From: Planctomycetota bacterium
GTDB taxonomy: Bacteria; Planctomycetota; UBA1135
Direction: 5' to 3'
Assembly (NCBI GenBank): GCA_004295085.1
Contig: SHNF01000018.1
Coordinates: 186,001-250,000, forward strand
Length of the DNA stretch: 64,000 nt
Shown in pieces: positions 43,644 through 54,645 of this stretch (within the stretch, counting starts at the first letter, position 1; each line of letters starts with the position of its first letter). Under the pieces are notes generated by a model. That model was given only the letters and a program-made list of their open reading frames with translations. It did no database searches and was not told the origin of the DNA. A program made the translations under genes and the position numbers.

Positions 43644-46334
43644 CTATTGAATCGGCCTGGGCTCCTTGGATTCCTGCTTTTCCAGGACCAGATCGAGCTG
43701 CAGCGTGTCGCCGGGCGGCACCTGCACCGGCGTCTCCATCACGTAGTCGCCGCTGCGCACGCTCAGGTTCCAGGTGCCGGCGGCCAGCATCTCCGCGCCG
43801 AAGCTGCCGTCCCGGCCGACGTTGACGCGCCGCTCGGCCACGCCCTCCAGGCTCGCGGACGGGTGCAGCACGGCGGTGCCGCCGCGCACCGACTGCGACT
43901 TGCCGTTCTCCAGGCGCGCGACGTGTCCCTCGATCCGCCCGTGCAGCAGGTCCAGGTCGCGGCGCGTGTGCTCTCCCGGCGCCAGCGCCAGCGCCAGGCG
44001 GCTGATGCCGGCAGGTCCGGCGCCAGGTCCGCTGTCCTGCGGGTCGAAGTCGAACACGTTGCGCGGCCAGGTGTCGCCGCGTTCCACCACCAGCCAGTAG
44101 TCGCCGGGATCCAGCGCCGAGAACTGGTACTCGCCGCGGAAATCGGTGGACACGCTGCGCAGCCGGCTCGAGAGCGTGCGCCACAACATGCGCGGATCCT
44201 CGGCGCCGCGGCCGACGTCGCGCGGCACCAGGAACAGGTTGAGCTCAGGCGCGGGCACGCCGTTGATGCGCACGCGGCCGGCCAGGCTGGCGCGCTCCGA
44301 CAGGTCCAGCTCCAGGGTGACGAACTCCGTGGCGCCGGCTGCGACCACCACGTCGGAGCGGCGCGCCAGTCCTTCGCCGGCGCCGAACGAGAAGGCGCCC
44401 GCTCCGCGCAGGCCGGGATCCACCTCACGCAGCACCAGCTCGTAAGTCTCCGGCAGCAGGTCGGTGAAGCGGAAGGAACCGGAAGGGTCCACCAGGGCAT
44501 CCACCGCGTCGGTGCGCGACGAGGTCGCCGTGACCCGCAACTGCCCCAGCTGCGAGCGATCTCCCGCCACCTGTCCCTCGAGAGAGCTGGCCGCCGGCAG
44601 GGTCAGCACGGCCTCGTACGGCTGGCCGACCAGCGGGAAGTCGGGACTCTCGGCCGGCGAGAAGCCGGGGCTGTACGCCTCCAGGCGGTAATCGCCCTCT
44701 GGAAGCCCGCCGAAGCGGAAGCTGCCGTCGGCGCCGCTGCTCGCGGCCCGGTAGATGTTCCCGGGCCGGCGCGTCTCCGCGACGAGCACGCGGCGCCCGG
44801 CGCCCCCGCGCAGCGCGTACAGGCGGCGCAGGTGCACGCGCGCGCCACCCACGGGCATTCCAGTGGACGTCAGCACCACGCCGCGGGCTTCCAGCCCGGG
44901 CCCCAGGGTCAGGGCCAGCGGCTGCGCCGGCGGGTAATTGCCGCCGCGCTCATCGATGGTGAGCACCTCCGAGAAGGCCGGCGCGTAGCCTTCGGCCCAG
45001 GCCGCCGCCTGGAACTTGCGTTCGCTGCTGCGGCTCAGGTCCACGGTCAGCTGGAACCTGCCGTCGCCGGCCGAGAGCGCGCCGGCGCTGCGCGGCAGCG
45101 AGGCGGGATCGCCGAAGTCGTCGCGCGTGCGCCGCGCCTCGAACAAGGCGACCGTGGCGCCGGCCAGCGGGTTGCCGGCGCCGTCCTCCACGTAGCCGAC
45201 CAGCGGCGGCAGGGGCTCCAGGGCCACCTCCACCGGCAGGCGCCGCTGCGCCGCGCTCACGGCCATGCGCACGGGCCAGTAACCCGGAGCCACCGCGGTC
45301 AGCTGCAGCGTGCCGCCGCTCGAGGGCGGATCCAGGTGGAAGCGGCCGTCCGCGTCACTGCGCGTCTCCAGGCGCTCGTCGTTCTCCACCGTCAACTGCA
45401 GGAGCGCGCCGGAGATGGCCGCGCCGCCCGGCGCGGTGACCACCCCGTCCATGCCCTCGGAACGTGGCAGCACCAGCGTGACGCCGTCCACCTGCGCCCG
45501 GGGCGCGCCGCTCACCGGCGCGCTGAAGCCGGGCGCGAAGCCCGGCGCCGCGGCCCGCAGCCGCAGCCTCCCGGCCGGCAGGTTGCGCAGCGTGAAGCGG
45601 CCCGCGGCATCGCTCTCGACGCCGTAGCCCTCGATCGGCGGCACGTTCTCCCGGAACCAGGTGGAAAAGCTGGCGCTGTCGGCTTCCGGAATCGGCACTA
45701 CCGTCGCGCCGCTCACAGGATGTCCGTCGGGATCGCCGACGCTGCCGCTCACGGCGTAGCCTTCGGCCAGCTGCAGGTCCCCGAGGTCGCGCGTCCGGCC
45801 TGGCTGCGCCGGCAGGTTGCTGCGCTCCAGCGGCGGCAGCTCGCCGGCGCGGGCCCGGATCACGAAGCGCAGCCCGTCGCGCGTCGGCTCGGGGAACTGG
45901 AAGCTGCCGTCCTGCGCGGTCTCGGTCTCCCACTCCACCAGCGGGCGCGAGCGCAGGTCGGTCGCATCCACGTACATGGCCCAGCCGACCATGCCAAAGG
46001 CCTGCACGCGCGCGCTCGGCGCCGGTCTGCCGTCCGGGAGCAGCAGCCGTCCACGGAACGAGGGCACCGTCGCATCCCCGCGCGCCAGCACCGGCGCCTC
46101 CGTCCCGTCCTCCTCCGCGGGCCGCTCGACCCGACCACCCGAGGCGCCGCGATGCACGGCCTCGCCCGCGTCCACGGCTCCGGCGGCGGGGCCGCGGCGC
46201 GGATCCGGGCCCGCTGCATCCGGCGGCGCCGGCGTGCGCCCGCCCGGCCCCTGCCACAACAGGTAGGCCACCGCCGCCAGCACGGCGACTCCCAAAGCGA
46301 TCGGCAGGGCACGGCGGGCCATGGACAAGGACAT
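43644..46334 (-). CDS. Large carboxypeptidase-regulatory-like repeat protein
   Basis: The 896-residue protein has an N-terminal membrane helix (ALPIALGVAVLAAVAYLLW) and about eight to nine repeats. Each repeat follows the pattern GxVxDxxGxPVxGAxV and DxxGxFxLxxLPxGxYxLxxxAxG, for example SVGDPDGHPVSGATVVP and GRFTLRNLPAGRLRLRAAA. These are transthyretin-like beta sandwiches common in planctomycete surface proteins. ATG 46334 is used; ATG 46322 is equally possible. No enzyme motif is present. Function is probably in cell-surface structure or sugar binding. Confidence 0.85.
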   Translation of the reverse strand: MSLSMARRALPIALGVAVLAAVAYLLWQGPGGRTPAPPDAAGPDPRRGPAAGAVDAGEAVHRGASGGRVERPAEEDGTEAPVLARGDATVPSFRGRLLLPDGRPAPSARVQAFGMVGWAMYVDATDLRSRPLVEWETETAQDGSFQFPEPTRDGLRFVIRARAGELPPLERSNLPAQPGRTRDLGDLQLAEGYAVSGSVGDPDGHPVSGATVVPIPEADSASFSTWFRENVPPIEGYGVESDAAGRFTLRNLPAGRLRLRAAAPGFAPGFSAPVSGAPRAQVDGVTLVLPRSEGMDGVVTAPGGAAISGALLQLTVENDERLETRSDADGRFHLDPPSSGGTLQLTAVAPGYWPVRMAVSAAQRRLPVEVALEPLPPLVGYVEDGAGNPLAGATVALFEARRTRDDFGDPASLPRSAGALSAGDGRFQLTVDLSRSSERKFQAAAWAEGYAPAFSEVLTIDERGGNYPPAQPLALTLGPGLEARGVVLTSTGMPVGGARVHLRRLYALRGGAGRRVLVAETRRPGNIYRAASSGADGSFRFGGLPEGDYRLEAYSPGFSPAESPDFPLVGQPYEAVLTLPAASSLEGQVAGDRSQLGQLRVTATSSRTDAVDALVDPSGSFRFTDLLPETYELVLREVDPGLRGAGAFSFGAGEGLARRSDVVVAAGATEFVTLELDLSERASLAGRVRINGVPAPELNLFLVPRDVGRGAEDPRMLWRTLSSRLRSVSTDFRGEYQFSALDPGDYWLVVERGDTWPRNVFDFDPQDSGPGAGPAGISRLALALAPGEHTRRDLDLLHGRIEGHVARLENGKSQSVRGGTAVLHPSASLEGVAERRVNVGRDGSFGAEMLAAGTWNLSVRSGDYVMETPVQVPPGDTLQLDLVLEKQESKEPRPIQ

Positions 46335-46458
46335 CGTACGGGAAACACAGGCGCGAATCGCCCTCCTGAGGCGCTGAAGGGGCGCTGAGGCACTTGTGCA
46401 CGCGCGGTGCGCGCGTCCTGCAGGAGCCGCCCGCGGGTCCGCCGCGCAGCAGAGTCCC

Positions 46459-46464
46459 TAGAAT
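46459..46464 (+). promoter_or_regulatory. -10-like TAGAAT before proS
   Basis: TAGAAT is followed by 10 bases and the proS ATG. There is no Shine-Dalgarno sequence between them and no obvious -35 box. Confidence 0.4.
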
Positions 46465-46474
46465 CTCCGCTCCC

Positions 46475-48228
<1,754 letters not shown>

Positions 48229-48232
<4 letters not shown>

Positions 48233-48870
48233 AGCCGCGGGACGACGGCAGTCCGGCCGTGATCCTGGCGGTGCTGGTCGCGGTGTTGCTGCTGCTGTTG
48301 CTGGCCGGCGGCGCCTTCTTCCTGCTGGCCGCCCGCACGCAACAAGAGGCTGAGCGCGACGCCGCACAAGCCCTGCGGGCGGCCGAGGCGGCACGCTCCG
48401 CACAGCACGCCGGAACGCCTGCGCCCGAGGCCGCGCCCGAGGCCGCGCCCCAGCCGCAGCCGGCAGCGCCGGTGCCGGCAGCGGGAACGGAGCCGGGAGC
48501 TGCGGAGGGGGCGGACGAGGAGCCGGGCGCGGGACTCATTCCGCCGCGGCGCCTGGACGTGGAGCAGCCGGCGCAGCGGGTCGTGCCCTGGGAGCAGGCG
48601 GCCGCTCACGTCGGCGAGGTGATCGCGGTGGAAGGGCGGATCGTGCGCACCCACAACAGCGGGCGCGCCTGCTTCCTCAACTTCGCCGAGGACTGGCGCG
48701 GCAAGTTCCACGGCGTCATCTTCGCGTCGTCGTTCCCCGATTACCCCGAGCCGCCGGAGCAGTTGTTCCAGGGCAAGCGCGTGCGCCTGACCGGGAAGGT
48801 CCAGGAGCATCAGGGCGTGGCGCAGATCGTCCTGGAGCGGCCGGGACAGATCACCGTTCTCGCGGACTGA
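48229..48870 (+). CDS. Membrane-anchored OB-fold protein
   Basis: The 213-residue protein has one N-terminal membrane helix (about 10-33) and a long Ala/Pro/Glu linker (about 40-110). The C-terminal OB-fold-like domain (AAAHVGEVIAVEGRIVRTHNSG, then LFQGKRVRLTGKVQEHQG) resembles the domains in secreted nucleases and YhcR-type DNA-binding proteins. It is translationally coupled to proS (ATGA), which is probably incidental to function. Ligand is unknown. Confidence 0.75.
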
Positions 48871-48925
48871 GCCCGGCGTCGGCGGTCGGAAGCCGCCGCC
48901 GCTGCCGCGTCCGGCGCTTCGTGCC

Positions 48926-48931
48926 TATACT
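48926..48931 (+). promoter_or_regulatory. -10-like TATACT before the EEP-family gene
   Basis: TATACT is followed by 9 bases and the ATG at 48941. The spacing allows a transcript with almost no leader. No Shine-Dalgarno is present. Confidence 0.4.
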
Positions 48932-48940
48932 GCGGGCGCC

Positions 48941-49810
48941 ATGCTGATCGCGCTCGTGATGATGTTGCAGGACGACGTTCCGGCCGGGGCTCCGGTTCCC
49001 GCCGCCGCTGCGGCCACGGCCCAGGCGCCGGCGGCGCGCGTCGCCACCTGGAACCTGGAGAACCTGTACGACGTCTTCGACGACCCCTGGACCCAGGACG
49101 AGATCACCCAGCCGCAGTACGCGAGCGAGGGACGCCTGCAGCGCCTGGCCCAGGTGATCCGGGACCTCGACGCGGACGTCCTGTGCGTGCAGGAGGTGGA
49201 GAACCGCTACGTGCTGGAGAAGTTCGTGCAGGAGCATCTGTCCGGCAGCGGCTACGCCGTGGTCCAGTTCGAAGGCAATGACGGCCGCGGCATCGACGTG
49301 GCCCTGCTGTCGCGGCTGCCGGTGGGGCCGGTGACCAGCTATCGCCACGTGGAGTTCACGGGCGCGGGCGGGCGCAAGCAGCGCTTCCTGCGCGACCTGC
49401 TGCGCGTGCGCATCGGCGCACCCCTGAACGCCGACGTGTACGTGGTGCACCTCAAGTCGCAGATCGGAGGCGACGAAGCCGACGCCGTGCGCGCGGCCGA
49501 GGCGCAGGCCGCCGCCGCGATCCTGGCCGGGGAGCTGCAATCCGATGCCGGGTATCGTGCGCTGGTCGCGGGCGACTTCAACGACCAGGCCGGCTCCGAC
49601 ACCGTGCAGGCCTTCCTGGGTCTGGGCCTCGTGGATGCCTGCGCCGGCACGCCGTCCGTGACCTTCAACCGCGAGCCTTACCGCGAGCGCATCGACTTCG
49701 TGCTGCTCACACCGGCGCTGGCGCAGGGTCTCGCCGGCGGCAAGGTGCTGGAGAGCGCGGCCATCATGGACGCCTCCGACCACAACCCGGTGCTCGTGAC
49801 CTGGAAGTAG
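48941..49810 (+). CDS. Endonuclease/exonuclease/phosphatase-family hydrolase
   Basis: In this 289-residue protein a short hydrophobic N-terminus and Ala/Pro linker precede the EEP fold. ATWNLENLYDVFD carries the first metal-site Asn, DADVLCVQEVEN the Glu, VHLKSQIGGDEADAVR the catalytic His region, VAGDFND the DxN motif, and ASDHNPVLVTW the final His. Mg-dependent phosphodiester hydrolysis is expected, probably extracytoplasmic. It could be a nuclease or a phospholipase. It is separated from the OB-fold gene by 70 bp and has its own promoter-like hexamer. Confidence 0.9.
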   Translation: MLIALVMMLQDDVPAGAPVPAAAAATAQAPAARVATWNLENLYDVFDDPWTQDEITQPQYASEGRLQRLAQVIRDLDADVLCVQEVENRYVLEKFVQEHLSGSGYAVVQFEGNDGRGIDVALLSRLPVGPVTSYRHVEFTGAGGRKQRFLRDLLRVRIGAPLNADVYVVHLKSQIGGDEADAVRAAEAQAAAAILAGELQSDAGYRALVAGDFNDQAGSDTVQAFLGLGLVDACAGTPSVTFNREPYRERIDFVLLTPALAQGLAGGKVLESAAIMDASDHNPVLVTWK

Positions 49811-49825
49811 CCGGTCCCGGCGGGC

Positions 49826-50398
49826 TTGGGCTTTCCTCCTCTCTACGCCGGCCTGCTGGGCGTCACGGCGGCACAGCGGCTGGCGGAGCTGGCCTGGTCG
49901 CGGCGCAACCTGCGCCGGCAGGCGCGCAGCCCCGGCGTGGCCGCGGCATCGCGGCGGGCGTTCGCGGGCATGGTGGCGCTGCACGCCGGATTGATCGTCC
50001 TGCCGGGGCTGGAAGTCCTGTGGCGCGGCCGCGGCGCACCGGCCGCGCTGGCGGTTCCGGCCGGGCTTGCCTGGGGCCTGGCCCAGGCGCTGCGCTACTG
50101 GAGCCTCCAGGCGCTCGGCACCGCCTGGAACGTGCGCGCCGTCGTGAGCAGTGAGGCGGGCATCGTCAGCCGCGGCCCGTACCGCTGGATCCGCCATCCC
50201 AACTACCTGGCGGTGATCCTGGAGTTCCTGGCCATTCCGGCGGCCGGCGGCGCCTGGATCGCGCTGCTGGCGCTGAATCTCGCGCACGCGCCCGTGCTTG
50301 CCCGGCGCATCCGCGCCGAGGAGCGGCTGCTGTTCCGGATCCCCGGCTACCGCGAGCAGATGGGGGGCAAAGGGAGGTTCCTGCCGCGCCGGCGCTGA
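49826..50398 (+). CDS. Isoprenylcysteine carboxyl methyltransferase-family membrane protein
   Basis: The 190-residue protein has about five membrane helices. The C-terminal ICMT/PEMT-type signature is SRGPYRWIRHPNYLAVILEF, followed by ARRIRAEERLLFRIPGYREQM, which binds S-adenosylmethionine. The TTG start at 49826 is 15 bp after the previous stop. In many bacteria relatives of this protein methylate products of type III polyketide synthases. The polyketide synthase here is 41 kb away, so a link is only speculative. It is convergent with the LON-domain gene (3 bp between stops). Confidence 0.88.
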   Translation: MGFPPLYAGLLGVTAAQRLAELAWSRRNLRRQARSPGVAAASRRAFAGMVALHAGLIVLPGLEVLWRGRGAPAALAVPAGLAWGLAQALRYWSLQALGTAWNVRAVVSSEAGIVSRGPYRWIRHPNYLAVILEFLAIPAAGGAWIALLALNLAHAPVLARRIRAEERLLFRIPGYREQMGGKGRFLPRRR

Positions 50399-50401
50399 AG
50401 C

Positions 50402-51049
50402 TCAGTTCCAGGGCATCTTGCCCGAACGCCTGCCGGCGGCCTTCAGGCTGCGACGGCGGTCGTTGATGTCGCGCAGACACTCGAGCACGCGGCGCGCCCG
50501 TTCTTCCACGTCCAGGATGCTGAACAGCTCCTGCTTGTGGGCGACGTCCAGCGGCAGCGCCACGATGAGGATGTCGGCCAGGTAGCTGAGCGGCGCGGAC
50601 TTGCTCAGCAGCAGCGAGCCCTCGGCGAACTCGATCAGGCCTTCCCGCAGCGACTGGTGCAGGCCCGCGACGTCCGGCGAGTCGGGGGGCGGGATCTCGG
50701 CCAGCTCGTCCACGCGCACAGTGCGGTACAGGCGTCCGCTGGGCGATTCCTCGACCAGGCGCACGCGCGTGAGACCCTGCACCAGGATGTTGAAGCGCCC
50801 CTCGGAGGTGCGGCTGCACTGCAGCATGCGACCCAGCCCCGCGACGTCGAACACCGGCGGGTTCTCGAAGTAGCTCGGCTCCCAGCCGGGACGCATCAGG
50901 CCCAGTGCGATCCGATCGTTCCCGGATTCCTGCAAATCCTCCACCATCTGCACGTAGCGCGGCTCGAACACGTGCAACGGCAGGATGGCGTCCGGGTACA
51001 GCAGGACGTTGGGCAGCGGGAACAAGGGGACCACAGCCGGCGAATCCAT
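50402..51049 (-). CDS. LON N-terminal (substrate-binding) domain protein
   Basis: The 215-residue stand-alone LON domain has VVPLFPLPNVLLYPDAILPLHVFEPRY at the start, and FNILVQGLTRVRLVEE. ALPLDVAHKQELFSILDVEERA sits in the helical part. No ATPase or protease domain follows. Such proteins are thought to bind substrates or regulate proteolysis. The ATG is preceded by a near-ideal AGGAGGTG, one of the best ribosome sites in the window, suggesting strong translation. Confidence 0.92.
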   Translation of the reverse strand: MDSPAVVPLFPLPNVLLYPDAILPLHVFEPRYVQMVEDLQESGNDRIALGLMRPGWEPSYFENPPVFDVAGLGRMLQCSRTSEGRFNILVQGLTRVRLVEESPSGRLYRTVRVDELAEIPPPDSPDVAGLHQSLREGLIEFAEGSLLLSKSAPLSYLADILIVALPLDVAHKQELFSILDVEERARRVLECLRDINDRRRSLKAAGRRSGKMPWN

Positions 51050-51088
51050 CCCTTCACCTCCTAGTCCTAGTCCGGAGTGGACCGACGA

Positions 51089-51880
51089 TTACCGGATTCC
51101 GGTGCCGGTCGTTGGGTGGAGGTTGCGGCGGTGACGGGCGCCGAACTCGGCCAGGGAGGCGCGAACCACGGCGCCCGGAAGGCGGTAAGCCATGTCCTCG
51201 AAGAGATAACGGCGCAGGAACTGGCGCTCCAGGCCAAGGCTGCGCACACCTTCATCCACGTAGGCCTCGCGCCGCGCCAGGCCGCGCTCGGCGGCGGGCA
51301 GCAGCACGCCGGCGGCCGAGGCCGGGTCGAATCCTGAGGAGCCGATCCATCCTGCATAGATGAATGGAAGACGGGTCAGGTCATTCCAGGTTACGCCTAA
51401 ATCCACACATTCCCATTCCGGGTGATCCACGACCGCTTCCAGGGCGGGATCGCCGATGCGTTGGACCGCGTCGGCGCCGAGACGGAACGGGTCACTGCCC
51501 GGTGGTGCTGTCCGCTCTTCGAACTCGGCGGCGTACGCGTCCCGGAGCAGGATGCGCGCCAGGGCGGCTCCGGTGCGGCTGTTAGGGTCAAGAATCAAGC
51601 TTTGGACCTTGTTCGGGCCGCAGAGCCCTGGCCGCAGGAACAGGAGCACCGAGCGCACAGCCCGGGGTGCTGCGATCAGCGGCCCCTCTTCCCAGAGCCG
51701 CCACTCCGGGTTCTCCAAAGACAGGATGGATGAGGCCAGGGCGACGTCCAGGCGCCCCTGGGCCAGGTCCCGTCCCAGCTCCGCCGGAGGGGCGACCCGG
51801 AGCTCGACTCCGGGGAGCCGGCCCAGTCCCTCGGTGAGGGGGCGGGCCACCAGGTAAGGAACGGTCCCGACGCGCAGCAT
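51089..51880 (-). CDS. mqnA: Chorismate dehydratase (futalosine menaquinone pathway)
   Basis: In this 263-residue periplasmic-binding-protein-like enzyme, VGTVPYLVARPLTEGL at the start is typical. GRLDVALASSILSLENPEW and LDPNSRTGAALARILL form the ligand-binding pocket. FIYAGWIG is the MqnA signature in the second lobe. It converts chorismate to 3-enolpyruvylbenzoate. The ATG overlaps the mqnE stop (TGATG), so the two are coupled. The remaining pathway genes (mqnB, mqnC, mqnD) are not in this window. Confidence 0.92.
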   Translation of the reverse strand: MLRVGTVPYLVARPLTEGLGRLPGVELRVAPPAELGRDLAQGRLDVALASSILSLENPEWRLWEEGPLIAAPRAVRSVLLFLRPGLCGPNKVQSLILDPNSRTGAALARILLRDAYAAEFEERTAPPGSDPFRLGADAVQRIGDPALEAVVDHPEWECVDLGVTWNDLTRLPFIYAGWIGSSGFDPASAAGVLLPAAERGLARREAYVDEGVRSLGLERQFLRRYLFEDMAYRLPGAVVRASLAEFGARHRRNLHPTTGTGIR

Positions 51881-53097
51881 CAGCCGACCGACCGTGCTCC
51901 CGCGGGCAAGTCGGCCGGGGCGGCCACACGCAGCGGGGGCGGCAGCGGCGCAGCCGCCTGCAGGTCTTCCAGGGGGTCGCCGCCCTCGAAACGTCGCAGC
52001 ACGCGGTACAGCGTGTCCCGCTCCGCAGGCACGCGCCCAACCTCGCGGATGAGCTGGTGCAGCTGCGCCCGGGTCATGGACTGCGGCGTGTCGGCGCCCG
52101 CGTCGTGGTAGATGCGTTCCTGGCTCACGGTGCCGTCCAGGTCGTCGGCGCCCATCCCCAGGGCGAGCTGTGCCACCGGGATGCCGAGCATGATCCAGTA
52201 GGCCTTGACGTGGGGCACGTTGTCCAGGAACAGGCGGCCGACGGCGATGCTGCGCAGGCGCTCGGGCGCGCTCGGGTAGGGCAGGTGATCCAGCCCGGTG
52301 TTGGCCGGATGGAAGGCCAGCGGGATGTACGTCTGGAAGCCACCGGTCTCGTCCTGCAGCTCGCGCAGCAGGCGCAGGTGCTCCACGCGCTCCTCCAGGG
52401 TCTCCGTCATCCCATACAGCATGGTGCAGTTGGTGCGGAAGCCGTGGCGATGGATGGCCCGGGCCAGCTCCATCCAGCGCGCCGCGCCCATCTTGAGCGG
52501 GTACAGGTCTTGGCGCACGCGCTCGCTGAACACCTCGGCGCCGCCGCCCGGCATGCTGTCCAGGCCGGCGGCGCGCAGGTCGTCCAGCACGTCGGCGACC
52601 GGTTTGCCGGCACTCTTCACGATCTGGTCCACCTCCACCATGGTGAACGCCTTCACGTGGATGTCCGGACGGGCGGCCTTGGCGGCCCGGCAGATGTCCA
52701 GGTAGTACTGGTAGGGCAGCGCCGGCCACACGCCCGCCACCATGTGCACCTCGGTAGCTTGCGGATTGGCCTGCTTCAGCTCGTCATGGATCTGCTCCGG
52801 CGTCATGCAGTACGCGCCCGCGTCCTTGGGGCGGCGCTGGAACGCGCAGAAGTCGCAGAACTTGTTGCACCAGTTGGTGTAGTTGATGTGGATATTGACG
52901 TTGTAATAGGCCAGGTTGCCGTGCAGGCGCTCGCGCACGCCGTTGGCCAGCAGGCCGAGCAGGGCCAGGTCGTCGCTCCGGTACAAGGCCAGGGCGTCGG
53001 CGGGCGTGAGGCGCTCGCCCCGGGCCAGCCGGGACGGCATCCCGTCCAGCCCGGCACGCTGCGCGCGCCGCTCCAGGACCTCCGGAGGGAGCTCCAT
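51880..53097 (-). CDS. mqnE: Aminofutalosine synthase (radical SAM)
   Basis: In this 405-residue protein the radical-SAM cluster motif is C-x3-C-x2-C in WCNKFCDFCAF (about residue 75). ATEVHMVAGVWPALPYQYY, AFTMVEVDQI, GLDSMPGGGAEVF and ETGGFQTYIPLAFHPANT agree with MqnE. The AcMqnC-type loop (ILLQGGHHP) is absent. The enzyme joins 3-enolpyruvylbenzoate and SAM to give 6-amino-6-deoxyfutalosine. ATG 53097 is chosen because the family begins there; a much longer upstream frame is only GC-rich shadow. TAAGAT lies 7 bp upstream. Confidence 0.93.
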   Translation of the reverse strand: MELPPEVLERRAQRAGLDGMPSRLARGERLTPADALALYRSDDLALLGLLANGVRERLHGNLAYYNVNIHINYTNWCNKFCDFCAFQRRPKDAGAYCMTPEQIHDELKQANPQATEVHMVAGVWPALPYQYYLDICRAAKAARPDIHVKAFTMVEVDQIVKSAGKPVADVLDDLRAAGLDSMPGGGAEVFSERVRQDLYPLKMGAARWMELARAIHRHGFRTNCTMLYGMTETLEERVEHLRLLRELQDETGGFQTYIPLAFHPANTGLDHLPYPSAPERLRSIAVGRLFLDNVPHVKAYWIMLGIPVAQLALGMGADDLDGTVSQERIYHDAGADTPQSMTRAQLHQLIREVGRVPAERDTLYRVLRRFEGGDPLEDLQAAAPLPPPLRVAAPADLPAGARSVG

Positions 53098-53102
53098 CGC
53101 GC

Positions 53103-53981
53103 CTATCTTAAGCGTTCCGCGCGCACTTGCTCGGCCGCCTGCAGCGGATCCAGCGTGAAGGCATCGAGCGGTACGCCGGCGAGGTCGCGCGCCAGCGTCT
53201 GCAAGGCAGTGGCGGCCAGCGCCGCCAGGCCTTCCACCGTGGGGTGCAGATCGTCGGCTTGGATCATGCGCGCGGACGCGTCCTGCGGCCATTGGCTGGC
53301 TCCCACCCGCACCGGCCGGCCCGAGCGCACCTCGTCCACCAGTTCGTTCATGGGCACCAGCACGGCGTTGCGCCGCTGCGCCGCCCATTCCCGGATGCGT
53401 TGATTCACCTTGGGGAAGGTCTCGGCCTTGGGCACCTGGCCTTCGAGCAGCATCTTGCCCACGGCAGGGCTCATGTCCGGGATCAGGCTCACCAGCACGG
53501 GACAGGAGAACTCGTCCAGCAGTGCGAGACCTTGCTCCAGGTCGCGCAGCCGCGTCGCTTCATCCGGCTTGAGGCCGTACACGTACCAGAACAGGAAATC
53601 CAGGGCCAGCACCAGCGTCGGCTCGGCTTCCAAGGCATCGGCGACCTGGTTGCCGCCGTACAAGGTCGGATCCAGGAAGAACATGGCGCTCGCGTAGCTG
53701 CGCGCCGGCTCGTGCTCCAGGCGCAGCATCGGCTCCAGCAGCGCCGCGAGCGGCACGTCCTCGCCCAGCTCCATGCCGGTGCCGAAGCCAGCCGAGGCGC
53801 TGGCGCCGATGACGACCACGCGCTGCCACGGCGCCGGCGGCGCCGGCTGCGGCGGCGCGCTCGTGCCTGCGGCGGAAGCCGCAGGCGCCGTGTCGGCCGC
53901 GGGCAGGTTGAGCGTCCCGCCGCAGCCGGCAAGGAGCAGCGCCGGGAACAGCGCCGAGAGCACCAGGTACGGACGGCGCAT
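53103..53981 (-). CDS. SGNH/GDSL-type hydrolase lipoprotein
   Basis: The 292-residue protein has a lipoprotein signal peptide ending LLLAGC, an Ala/Pro linker, and the SGNH fold. VVVIGASASAGFGTG carries the nucleophile Ser in block I, LVSLIPDMSP follows, and DDLHPTVEGLAALA carries the D-x-x-H of block V. Likely an esterase or acyl/deacetylase acting on cell-wall or surface glycans, but the substrate is unknown. It ends 5 bp before the mqnE ATG. Confidence 0.88.
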   Translation of the reverse strand: MRRPYLVLSALFPALLLAGCGGTLNLPAADTAPAASAAGTSAPPQPAPPAPWQRVVVIGASASAGFGTGMELGEDVPLAALLEPMLRLEHEPARSYASAMFFLDPTLYGGNQVADALEAEPTLVLALDFLFWYVYGLKPDEATRLRDLEQGLALLDEFSCPVLVSLIPDMSPAVGKMLLEGQVPKAETFPKVNQRIREWAAQRRNAVLVPMNELVDEVRSGRPVRVGASQWPQDASARMIQADDLHPTVEGLAALAATALQTLARDLAGVPLDAFTLDPLQAAEQVRAERLR

Positions 53982-53993
53982 GGCGGCGTCCTG

Positions 53994-53999
53994 ATTCTA
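53994..53999 (-). promoter_or_regulatory. -10-like TAGAAT before the SGNH lipoprotein gene
   Basis: On the minus strand, TAGAAT is followed by 12 bases and the ATG at 53981. There is no Shine-Dalgarno in between. Confidence 0.35.
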
Positions 54000-54018
54000 G
54001 GACACCGCCGCCGCGCCC

Positions 54019-54645
54019 TCACGCGGGCAGGAGTCCCTCGGCTTGCAGCGCGCGCAGGTCCTCCAGCGTGTCGAGGTCGCGCACCGGCGCCAGCTCGCTC
54101 CAGCGCAGACCGGCCGCTCGCAGGCGCGCGCGCGTGCTGGCGAGGACCGTGGCGCTGCTCCAGGGAATGTCGCGAAACAATTCCAGGTGCGCGCGCTGCA
54201 TCCCGATCAGGGCATAGCCGCCGTCCAGGCTGGGGACCATGGCCACGTCGTGCTGCTGCAGCGCCTGCGCGGCCGACAGCACCAGCTCGGCGGTCACCGC
54301 GGGCGCGTCGGTGCCCACGGCGAGGGCCGCCGGGGCGCCGGCGGCAAAAGCGGCGCGGAAGCCCGCGGCCAGGCGTTCTCCCAGGTCCCCGGGCACCTGC
54401 GCCTGCACGCGGCCCGCCCCCGGCAGCCAGTCCGAGGCTTCGGCGACCGCATCCGCGGGCTCGACCAGCAGCCAGCGGGTGATGCGCGGGTCCGCGAGTC
54501 CGGTCCAGACCGCCTCGGCGACGCGGCGATAGGCGGCGCGCGCGGCGTCAGCGCCGATGTCCGCCGCAAGGCGCGTCTTCACCGGGCCGCGCGCAAAATG
54601 ACGCGCGAGCACGAGCACCACCGGCCGCGCCGCCGCGCCGGTCAC
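54019..54645 (-). CDS. TIGR04282-type (DUF2064) glycosyltransferase-like protein
   Basis: The 208-residue nucleotide-sugar-transferase-like fold begins with LARHFARGPVKTRLAADIG, the family hallmark. AVGTDAPAVTAEL, MVPSLDGGYALIGM and DIPWSS follow. Members are annotated as arsenosugar-biosynthesis-associated or MobA-like transferases; the reaction is not established here. It is the last gene of the sigma/anti-sigma operon by overlap with the ChrR-like gene (ATGA), but a functional link is unproven. Confidence 0.88.
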   Translation of the reverse strand: MTGAAARPVVLVLARHFARGPVKTRLAADIGADAARAAYRRVAEAVWTGLADPRITRWLLVEPADAVAEASDWLPGAGRVQAQVPGDLGERLAAGFRAAFAAGAPAALAVGTDAPAVTAELVLSAAQALQQHDVAMVPSLDGGYALIGMQRAHLELFRDIPWSSATVLASTRARLRAAGLRWSELAPVRDLDTLEDLRALQAEGLLPA